15,998 nucleotides of DNA from CANCDA01 sp043757205 (GTDB taxonomy: Bacteria > Pseudomonadota > Gammaproteobacteria > Burkholderiales > Burkholderiaceae_C), in assembly GCA_043757205.1 (NCBI GenBank), contig JAYVPU010000262.1, positions 1 through 15,998 on the forward strand, given 5' to 3'. This document shows, in pieces, positions 1 to 4,856 of this stretch. Positions within the stretch are counted from its first letter, which is position 1; every line of letters begins with the position of its first letter. The translations under genes and the position numbers were made by a program. Under the pieces are notes generated by a model that was not told the DNA's origin, did not search any database, and saw only the letters and a list, made by a program, of their open reading frames with translations.

Positions 1-136
1 TTTCGACGTTCAAATCGAGACCAGACTGAAACACCAAATTCAACAAGTAAATCATTAACTTACGACGTCCTGATGTGCAAACGTTGGGACACTACTGACA
101 AACCATGAAATCATCGCCAGTCACGCCGGCAGGTCA
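1..136. other. Non-coding flank downstream of flagellin 1
   Basis: This is the left edge of the window, lying 3' of the leftward flagellin gene. I see no convincing open reading frame in it. Read leftward from the flagellin stop codon, there is no strong hairpin followed by a T-run, so the flagellin 1 terminator is either non-canonical or beyond the edge. Confidence 0.5.
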
Positions 137-937
137 CTATTGACGCAGCAGGGCCAGTACGGATTGCGGCATCTGGTTGGCTTGCGCCACCATGGCGGTA
201 CCGGCCTGTTGCAGCACTTGGGCGCGCGACAGGTTGGCGGTTTCTTGCGCATAGTCGGCATCCATGATGCGGCCGCGTGCTGCGGCTGAGTTTTCTGCGC
301 CTACACGCAGATTGGAAATCACCTGTTCAAAGCGGTTTTGGGAGGCACCCCAGGTGGCTCGGATGGAGCTCATGGTGTTGATGTCGGTGTCCAAGGCTGT
401 TATCTGTGCGGATGCGGTGGCGTTGGTTGCGCCCAGGGTGGTGGCGGTTTGGGCGGCAGCACCGACGGTGACGGTAATGGTGTCGCCGCTGTTGGCCCCC
501 ACTTGAAACTGAGAGCTGACCGCCCCTAGTACAGAAACACCGTTGAACGTAGTGCTGGCAATGATGCGGGTGTTCTCTGCCGCCAGTAGCACATATTCTG
601 AATTGAGCGAGGCAATGTCTGTTGCCGTGTTGGTGCCGTTGGCACCTTGCACAGCCAGTTCGCGCATGCGTTGCAGGTTGTTGCCAATGGCCCCTAGCGC
701 ACCCTCTGCCGTTTGCGCCATCGAGATGGCGTCGTTGGCATTGCGAATGGCCACATTCATGCCGCGCGTTTGTGTCTCCATGCGCTCGGCGATGGACAGG
801 CCCGCTGCGTCGTCCTTCGCACTGTTCACTCGCAGACCCGAGGAGAGACGCTGCATGGACGTGGTGAGTGAATTGGCGGACGTGGATAAATTCCGCTGCG
901 CGTTCAACGAGGCCACATTGGTATTGATGCTTGGCAT
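137..937 (-). CDS. fliC: Flagellin 1 (FliC), 266 aa
   Basis: Structural subunit of the flagellar filament, exported through the flagellar secretion channel and polymerised under the FliD cap. The D0/D1 N-terminal part is canonical: INTNVASLNAQ at residues 4-14, SSGLRVNSAKDDAAGLSIAE at 32-51 and LQRMRELAVQ at 88-97. The C-terminal D1/D0 part has the usual DADYAQETANLSRAQ and QQAGTAMVAQANQ blocks. Only about 50-60 residues separate the conserved halves, so the exposed D2/D3 domains are almost missing. At 266 aa it is far shorter than the enterobacterial protein (about 500 aa), though short flagellins are common in Betaproteobacteria. The start at 937 has a strong Shine-Dalgarno (AAGGAGA) 6 bases upstream. 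It is transcribed away from a second flagellin gene at 1243. The LQRMRELAVQ block covers the site recognised by TLR5 in other flagellins. Confidence 0.97.
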   Translation of the reverse strand: MPSINTNVASLNAQRNLSTSANSLTTSMQRLSSGLRVNSAKDDAAGLSIAERMETQTRGMNVAIRNANDAISMAQTAEGALGAIGNNLQRMRELAVQGANGTNTATDIASLNSEYVLLAAENTRIIASTTFNGVSVLGAVSSQFQVGANSGDTITVTVGAAAQTATTLGATNATASAQITALDTDINTMSSIRATWGASQNRFEQVISNLRVGAENSAAARGRIMDADYAQETANLSRAQVLQQAGTAMVAQANQMPQSVLALLRQ

Positions 938-976
938 GGAAATCTCCTTTAATACAGAAGCAGGGTCGGGAGTACA

Positions 977-1003
977 CGGTCAGCAAATTTTCGAGAAACT
1001 TGA
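977..1003 (-). promoter_or_regulatory. Candidate sigma-28 promoter of flagellin 1
   Basis: On the minus strand TCAAGTTT (1003-996) matches 7 of 8 bases of the FliA -35 consensus TAAAGTTT. After exactly 11 bases comes GCTGACCG (984-977), a weaker match to GCCGATAA (4 of 8). Transcription would start near 969, giving a leader of about 30 bases before the ATG at 937. The position and -35 fit are good and the -10 fit is poor, so this is a candidate only. Confidence 0.35.
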
Positions 1004-1079
1004 GCCAGGCAATGCCGTAATAAACCAAGTGAATCAGGTCCATCTCCCGTGTTGAAGGCGATAAATTTGAATTTAGGGC

Positions 1080-1107
1080 TTAAGTTGTTCAGAAAACGAG
1101 CCGAAAG
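1080..1107 (+). promoter_or_regulatory. Candidate sigma-28 promoter of flagellin 2
   Basis: TTAAGTTG at 1080-1087 (6 of 8 to TAAAGTTT) and GCCGAAAG at 1100-1107 (6 of 8 to GCCGATAA) are separated by 12 bases, one more than the usual 11. Transcription would begin near 1114 and produce a leader of roughly 130 bases carrying the two stem-loops at 1141-1172 and 1180-1195. This is the best rightward candidate in the gap, but competing weak matches exist. Confidence 0.35.
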
Positions 1108-1140
1108 CAATTCCAACGGGTTCTGATTCAAGGGCTCGTC

Positions 1141-1195
1141 ACCCGGGGAGGATTCAGCAGGGTCATCCGGGTTTTGCGACCAGCCACGGGGCTGG
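1141..1195 (+). repeat. Two inverted repeats in the flagellin 2 leader
   Basis: ACCCGG (1141-1146) pairs with CCGGGT (1167-1172) across a 20-base loop. Just downstream CCAGCC (1180-1185) pairs with GGCTGG (1190-1195) across a 4-base ACGG loop. Neither is directly followed by a T-run, so they do not look like terminators, although seven Ts occur at 1218-1224. Together they would fold the untranslated leader upstream of the Shine-Dalgarno at 1231-1236. A regulatory role is inference. Confidence 0.45.
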
Positions 1196-1242
1196 CGATG
1201 AAGTGGGATCAGTACCGTTTTTTTAACTTCAAGGAGCTTCAA

Positions 1243-2010
1243 ATGTCAAGTATCAATACCAATGTCGCATCAATGACCGGTCAACGCTGGTTGGCAAGTA
1301 CGGCGAACTCGCTGCAAACCTCTATGGCGCGTTTGTCATCAGGTTTGCGTGTGAATAGCGCGAAGGACGATGCCGCCGGCATGTCGATTGCCTCTGGTCT
1401 GGAAGCGCAGGCACGCGGCATGAACGTGGCCATCCGCAATACGAATGACGCAGTCTCCATGACGGCCATGGCCGATGGCGCCCTGAGCAGCATCAGCAGC
1501 AACCTGCAACGTATGCGAGAGCTAGCTGTGCAGGGTGCGACGGCCGGTGCCAATACGGCAGCACTGACCGGCGAGTGGAATTTGCTGGTGGCTGAGAACA
1601 CACGCGTCATTGGCAATACCAGCTTCAACGGTATTAATTTGATGGCGGCTAATACGTCGGCTATTCAAGTCGGTGCCAACAGTGGAGAAACCATCGCGTT
1701 CAGCACGGCGGCGGCGGTTCAAACGGCAGCAGCGGGTACTTTGAGCATTACTGCGGTGGACACCGATCTGGGGGTCATCAACGGCGTTCGGGCCAGTTAT
1801 GGAGCTACACAGAATCGGTTTGAATCTGTGATAGCGAACTTGCGTGTGGGGGCTGAGAACTTCTCAGCTGCCAAAGGCCGCATCGTTGACGCTGACTACG
1901 CTCAGGAGACTTCGAATCTCTCGCGTGCCCAAGTTCTGCAACAAGCCGGTACAGCCATGGTGGCGCAAGCTAACCAGGGTCCGCAAGGTGTCTTGGCTCT
2001 GTTGCGTTAA
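1243..2010 (+). CDS. fliC2: Flagellin 2, divergent paralogue, 255 aa
   Basis: A second flagellin, transcribed away from the first. The start at 1243 is chosen because AAGGAG lies 6 bases upstream and the protein then begins MSSINTNVAS, aligned residue for residue with flagellin 1. An in-frame upstream codon at 1174 would add 23 non-flagellin residues. The SSGLRVNSAKDDAAG block, LQRMRELAVQ at 88-97 and the C-terminal DADYAQETSNLSRAQ and QQAGTAMVAQANQ blocks are kept. Several positions usually constant are changed: ASMTGQRW for ASLNAQRN, IASGLEAQ for IAERMxxQ, TAMADGAL for QTAEGAL and ISSNLQ for IGNNLQ. The central variable segment is about 50 residues, so there is no D2/D3 domain. It may be a minor or alternative filament subunit. 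The symbol is positional; the functional split between the two flagellins cannot be read from the sequence. Confidence 0.96.
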   Translation: MSSINTNVASMTGQRWLASTANSLQTSMARLSSGLRVNSAKDDAAGMSIASGLEAQARGMNVAIRNTNDAVSMTAMADGALSSISSNLQRMRELAVQGATAGANTAALTGEWNLLVAENTRVIGNTSFNGINLMAANTSAIQVGANSGETIAFSTAAAVQTAAAGTLSITAVDTDLGVINGVRASYGATQNRFESVIANLRVGAENFSAAKGRIVDADYAQETSNLSRAQVLQQAGTAMVAQANQGPQGVLALLR

Positions 2011-2053
2011 ATAGGAGTCGTCTCGATTTGCTTCAAGGCCTGAGCTTCAGAGG

Positions 2054-2084
2054 GCGGCGTTTGGCAGGGGCCAACGCCGCTTTT
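2054..2084 (+). terminator. Intrinsic terminator after flagellin 2
   Basis: The arms GCGGCGTTTGGC (2054-2065) and GCCAACGCCGC (2070-2080) form an 11-bp GC-rich stem with one bulged T and an AGGG loop, followed at once by TTTT and, after CCGCG, another T-run. This is a textbook rho-independent terminator 43 bases after the flagellin stop codon. It separates flagellin 2 from fliD. Confidence 0.85.
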
Positions 2085-2136
2085 CCGCGTTTTAAACCGC
2101 TGGCTTGGCGCTATAAACAGTCGATAGGAGGCGCAT

Positions 2137-3549
2137 GTGGCAATCTCATCACCGGGTGTAGGCAGCGGGCTCGATGTCAACAGCATCGTGACCCAGCTCG
2201 TGGCCATCGAAAAACAGCCTTTGCAACCCTTGCAAAGCAAAGCGTCTGTGCTTCAGACGCAGTTGTCGCTCTACGGCACCATCAAGTCGCAGGTGTCTGC
2301 GTTGGGTGACGCGGCCGATGCCTTGGCACAGGCCTCAGGTTGGTCGGCACAGACGGCCACCTCTTCCAACATGACTGCTGTGACGGTGAGCGCCAGCGAC
2401 ACGGCCAGCGCCAGCATTTTTAATCTGAACGTGACGCAGTTGGCGCGCGCACAGACGACAGCCTCTATGAACGTGACGGTGGACGCCTCGCTCGGCGCAC
2501 CCGCAGATACGGGCACCCTCACAATCGATCTGGGCAGTTGGGCCACGGGTTCTTTTGTGGCGAGCAGCAGCCCCGTGAGCGTGGCGATCAACGGCACAGA
2601 CACCTTGACTACGGCGGCGACCAAAATCAATGCGGCCAATCCCGGACTGACGGCGACGGTGCTGCGCAGTGGTGGCCAGGAGCGGCTGGTGTTTCAGTCA
2701 AGCACCACGGGCGCAGCGGCAGGGTTTCGCATTGCTTCGGCAGGCTTTGCGGGGTTGGACAGTTTGTCGCTTACCAGTCTGGGTAACCCCACGCAATCGG
2801 CTAGCGGAATGGAGCTGGGCCAATCCGGGCTCAATGCGACAGCCAGTCTGAATGGGGTGACGATTGACTCGGCCACCAACACCTTGAACAATGTGGTGCC
2901 GGGCTTGACCCTGCAACTGCAGCAGGTGACCACCGCACCGGTACAGATCACGGTGGCGCAAGATCAGGCGGCCATCCAAAAAAATATACAAACCCTGGCC
3001 GATGCTTACAGCGCCCTGAGCAAGACGCTGGCCAATGCCACGCGTTATGTGCCGGGCGGGACGTCGGGTCCACTGCAAGGTGATTCGACCACGGTGGGTT
3101 TGCAAAACCTGATGCGCAGCATTGTGGGGTCGAGCAGCACGGGATCGACTTATAGCCGCCTGTCGGAAGTGGGTCTGGAGCAGCAGTCTGACGGCTCTCT
3201 CAAACTCAACGCTGCAAAGTTGACGACAGCACTGAGCAATGTGAGTAATCTGAAGAATTTGTTTACCACCGACAACAGCAACAGCGCGACCAACGGGTTT
3301 GGACTCAAAGTGCGTGATTTTGCGCGCAAGCTGGTCAAATTTGACGGTACAGTGGCGACCAAATCCACGGCCTTGCAAGGGGCCATCAGCCGCAACGGGG
3401 CAGAACAAGACCGGGTCACCCAAAGGGCCTCCCGCGTGGAGGTTCAATTGCGCAAGCAGTACTCGGATTTGGATGGGCAGATGGCCAAAATGAATGCCCT
3501 GGGTTCTTATGTCACAGCGCAACTGGCGCAATGGAATAAGGCAGGTTGA
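2137..3549 (+). CDS. fliD: Filament cap protein FliD (HAP2), 470 aa
   Basis: FliD forms the oligomeric cap at the filament tip and promotes flagellin folding and insertion. The N-terminal FliD_N region is clear: ISSPGVGSGLDVNSIVTQLV at residues 3-22, then a helix with LQTQLSLYGTIKSQ at 39-52. The central beta-rich domains run from about 80 to 230. FliD_C follows from about 238 (NGVTIDSATNTLNNVVPGLT) to the end, finishing in the usual coiled-coil-forming helix with MNALGSYVTAQLAQW. The length is typical. The start is the GTG at 2137, 5 bases after AGGAGG; the overlapping ATG at 2135 is in another frame. It follows the flagellin 2 terminator, so it needs its own promoter, which I could not place with confidence (TATAAA at 2112-2117 is a possible -10). 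fliS and fliT follow. Confidence 0.97.
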   Translation: MAISSPGVGSGLDVNSIVTQLVAIEKQPLQPLQSKASVLQTQLSLYGTIKSQVSALGDAADALAQASGWSAQTATSSNMTAVTVSASDTASASIFNLNVTQLARAQTTASMNVTVDASLGAPADTGTLTIDLGSWATGSFVASSSPVSVAINGTDTLTTAATKINAANPGLTATVLRSGGQERLVFQSSTTGAAAGFRIASAGFAGLDSLSLTSLGNPTQSASGMELGQSGLNATASLNGVTIDSATNTLNNVVPGLTLQLQQVTTAPVQITVAQDQAAIQKNIQTLADAYSALSKTLANATRYVPGGTSGPLQGDSTTVGLQNLMRSIVGSSSTGSTYSRLSEVGLEQQSDGSLKLNAAKLTTALSNVSNLKNLFTTDNSNSATNGFGLKVRDFARKLVKFDGTVATKSTALQGAISRNGAEQDRVTQRASRVEVQLRKQYSDLDGQMAKMNALGSYVTAQLAQWNKAG

Positions 3550-3565
3550 TCTTGCAATTTTTCCC

Positions 3566-3592
3566 TTGAGTTTGCCGTTCGAGTGTCGATAA
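3566..3592 (+). promoter_or_regulatory. Probable sigma-28 promoter of fliST
   Basis: TTGAGTTT at 3566-3573 (6 of 8 to the FliA -35) and GTCGATAA at 3585-3592 (7 of 8 to the -10) are separated by exactly 11 bases. The predicted start near 3599 gives a leader of about 25 bases before the fliS ATG at 3624. This is the best-matching sigma-28 promoter in the window. It would let fliS and fliT be expressed with the late flagellar genes. Confidence 0.6.
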
Positions 3593-3605
3593 AAACTTAT
3601 CGACA
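3584..3605. repeat. Perfect 9-bp inverted repeat over the fliS promoter
   Basis: TGTCGATAA (3584-3592) and TTATCGACA (3597-3605) are exact reverse complements around a 4-base AAAC loop. The left arm contains the -10 octamer and the right arm covers the predicted transcription start. No T-run follows, so it is unlikely to be a terminator of fliD. It may be an operator, an mRNA 5' hairpin, or chance AT-rich symmetry. Confidence 0.6.
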
Positions 3606-3623
3606 ACACACGAAAGGCAAAAA

Positions 3624-4058
3624 ATGTTCACACCTGTCAACATGCGATCCGCCAATGCCTACCGAGTCGTGGGAGTGGAGACGATCGTCGCCGGAGCCGA
3701 CCCGCACCAGTTGGTTGCTTTGCTTTACGAGGCGCTCTTGCAGGCGCTTAGTAGTACTAAACACGCCTTGCAAGCGCATGACATCGCAGCCAAAGGCAAG
3801 GCGATAGGACGCGCCGTGCGGCTGATTGAAGAGGGGTTGAAAGCCGGTCTGAACGACGCACAAGGGGGTGACTTGGCGCGGCACCTGCGAAGTGTGTACG
3901 ACTATTGCATAGTCCGTTTGTCAGAAGCTAATTTGAAGAGCGATGAGGGGATGGTGGATGAAGTCATTCGACTGCTGCAGCCTCTGGCTCAGGCATGGAC
4001 TCAAATTCGCCCAGAGGTTATGACAATGCCCCGTCACGCTTCAAAACAAGGAGGCTGA
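3624..4058 (+). CDS. fliS: Flagellin export chaperone FliS, 144 aa
   Basis: FliS binds the C-terminal disordered region of newly made flagellin in the cytoplasm, prevents early polymerisation and delivers it to the export gate through FlhA. The N-terminal signature is present: SANAYRVVGVET at residues 9-20, then ADPHQLVALLYEALLQAL at 25-42. Helical segments with DLARHLRSVYDYCIVRLSEA and VIRLLQPLAQAWTQI follow, matching the all-helical bundle of the family. A short tail, RHASKQGG, ends the protein. The start at 3624 is preceded by AAAGG. The stop codon is one base from the fliT start, so the two are co-transcribed and probably translationally coupled. It serves the two flagellins encoded upstream. 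Confidence 0.95.
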   Translation: MFTPVNMRSANAYRVVGVETIVAGADPHQLVALLYEALLQALSSTKHALQAHDIAAKGKAIGRAVRLIEEGLKAGLNDAQGGDLARHLRSVYDYCIVRLSEANLKSDEGMVDEVIRLLQPLAQAWTQIRPEVMTMPRHASKQGG

Positions 4059-4059
4059 G

Positions 4060-4356
4060 ATGTCCAAGATGCTGATTGACTACTACCGGGCGATTGAAGA
4101 CAGCAGCCGCAAGATGCTGGATGCCGCGGCGTCGAAAAACTGGGATGAAGTGGTTCAATATGAAGGTGCCTGTGCGGTCTTGATTGAACAGCTTCGCGTC
4201 AGGGCCAGAACCGAAGAGCTTTTGCCAGAGCACCGCGCAGCCAAGATGAAAATCATGCAGCGCATCTTGCACAACGACGCACAGATACGCTATTTGGCTG
4301 AGCCTTGGTTGGCCGAATTCGAGCGAACGCTGGATGAGCCGCAAGTCTTGCACTAA
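4060..4356 (+). CDS. fliT: Flagellar export chaperone FliT, 98 aa
   Basis: A small, charged, all-helical protein directly after fliS, where fliT is normally found. In enterobacteria FliT chaperones FliD and also binds FlhDC as a negative regulator. Here the FliD role is likely and the regulatory role is not shown. Visible features are the N-terminal helix MLIDYYRAIEDSSRKMLDAA, the tryptophan in KNWDEVVQYE, and a second helix with KMKIMQRILHNDAQIRYLAEP. Sequence conservation in this family is low, so the call rests on length, helical pattern and position. A strong AAGGAG lies inside the end of fliS, 6 bases before the ATG. The gene ends 10 bases from the convergent fliE stop, with no obvious terminator between. 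Confidence 0.85.
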   Translation: MSKMLIDYYRAIEDSSRKMLDAAASKNWDEVVQYEGACAVLIEQLRVRARTEELLPEHRAAKMKIMQRILHNDAQIRYLAEPWLAEFERTLDEPQVLH

Positions 4357-4366
4357 CGGGCGGGGC

Positions 4367-4684
4367 TTAGACCTGCATGTTCATGATGTCGGTATAGGCC
4401 TGCACCATGCGGTTGCGCACATGCAGTGTGGCCTGAAACCCGATTTGTGCTTTCTGAATGGCCACCATGGTTTCTTCCAGGCTGACTTTGGGGTTTTCCA
4501 TTTGGACTTCGTGCTGAAGCTTGACGGCATGATTTTGAGCCTGATTCACAGCACCCAGCGCGCTTTTGAGCGCCCCGGAAAAACCAGGGCCTGAAGCGGA
4601 TGGCGATTGAGAAAGACCGATTTTTGACGGGCTGAGTGGCCTCACCGTCGTCGGCATGGTGGTGGGCGAGAGTCGAAGTTCCAT
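4367..4684 (-). CDS. fliE: MS ring-rod junction protein FliE, 105 aa
   Basis: FliE joins the FliF MS ring to the proximal rod and is among the first proteins exported. The C-terminal two-thirds is typical: GFSGALKSALGAVNQAQNHA, then NPKVSLEETMVAIQKAQIGF and the closing VRNRMVQAYTDIMNMQV. The N-terminus is the usual Ser/Pro-rich variable stretch. I chose the ATG at 4684 because AGGAG (4695-4691) lies 6 bases upstream. An in-frame ATG at 4690 would abut the Shine-Dalgarno directly and would add only two residues. The gene reads opposite to fliF and shares a 172-base divergent control region with it, the arrangement usual in proteobacterial fliE/fliF loci. Confidence 0.95.
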   Translation of the reverse strand: MELRLSPTTMPTTVRPLSPSKIGLSQSPSASGPGFSGALKSALGAVNQAQNHAVKLQHEVQMENPKVSLEETMVAIQKAQIGFQATLHVRNRMVQAYTDIMNMQV

Positions 4685-4749
4685 GAGCATCTCCTGAGGA
4701 GAAAATAATCAGATTGATCCTAGCGAAAAGTTCAGGCGCTCAGTTTTTG

Positions 4750-4776
4750 AAATGAAGGGTAATCGCGCCTCTATTT
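4750..4776. promoter_or_regulatory. Possible FlhDC-like inverted half-sites
   Basis: AAATGAAG (4750-4757) and CTCTATTT (4769-4776), 11 bases apart, resemble the paired AAATARCG and CGYTATTT cores of the enterobacterial FlhDC box (5 of 8 and 7 of 8). On the right the outer GCAT element is also present, one base further out than usual; the left outer element is missing. The position between divergent class-2 genes fliE and fliF is where FlhDC would act. No flhDC is in this window, so the call is tentative. Confidence 0.25.
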
Positions 4777-4782
4777 ATCGGC
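4775..4782 (-). promoter_or_regulatory. Exact sigma-28 -10 octamer facing fliE
   Basis: On the minus strand 4782-4775 reads GCCGATAA, identical to the FliA -10 consensus. At the standard 11-base spacing the -35 position reads GACCCCTT, which matches poorly (3 of 8). If used, transcription would start near 4769, giving an 85-base fliE leader. The octamer could be chance, or this could be a weak promoter that needs an activator. Confidence 0.35.
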
Positions 4783-4821
4783 ATGTGTTTCTGAAGGGGT
4801 CGAATAATCGGTCGCATTGGT

Positions 4822-4837
4822 GGTGCAAATTTGCACC
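4822..4837. repeat. Perfect 16-bp palindrome upstream of fliF
   Basis: GGTGCAAATTTGCACC is its own reverse complement, centred at 4829/4830, and ends 19 bases before the fliF ATG. It could be the operator of a dimeric regulator. In the mRNA it could form a 6-bp hairpin with an AAUU loop near the weak fliF ribosome binding site. Confidence 0.6.
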
Positions 4838-4856
4838 GCGTTGATCGGAAAATTCG

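Larger units (their letters stand above)
938..1242. other. Divergent control region between two flagellin genes
   Basis: A 305-base gap between the starts of the two flagellin genes. I find no convincing gene in it. It holds sigma-28-like elements on both strands and, on the fliC2 side, two inverted repeats. Besides the elements listed separately there is a GGCGATAA octamer (7 of 8 to the FliA -10) at 1057-1064 on the plus strand with no matching -35, and a weak plus-strand pair GAAACTTG/GCCGTAAT at 995-1021. The latter overlaps the -35 of the leftward candidate. Confidence 0.7.

Noticed and set aside
327..1043. A 238-codon minus-strand frame overlapping flagellin 1
   Set aside because: It is a shifted frame of the flagellin on the same strand and is low-complexity (His, Arg, Cys and Gln rich).
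949..1242. A 97-codon minus-strand frame filling the flagellin gap
   Set aside because: It begins with TTG over the fliC2 Shine-Dalgarno, has no ribosome binding site of its own and resembles no known family.
1174..1242. An N-terminal extension of flagellin 2
   Set aside because: The added 23 residues do not resemble flagellin, and a strong Shine-Dalgarno precedes the ATG at 1243.
2101..2127. A sigma-28 promoter for fliD based on GTCGATAG at 2120-2127
   Set aside because: No -35 match exists at the right distance, and the transcript would begin at about the start codon.
2135..2137. An ATG start for fliD
   Set aside because: It is in a different frame from the conserved FliD N-terminus; the GTG at 2137 is in frame.
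2698..3609. A 303-codon open frame antisense to fliD
   Set aside because: It is rich in Arg, His and Gln, has no recognisable domain, and lies fully opposite a clear fliD, so it is a codon-bias shadow.
4821..4835. A sigma-54 promoter before fliF (TGGTGCA then TTGCA)
   Set aside because: The GG to GC spacing is 9 bases rather than the strict 10, and the match is explained by the palindrome.
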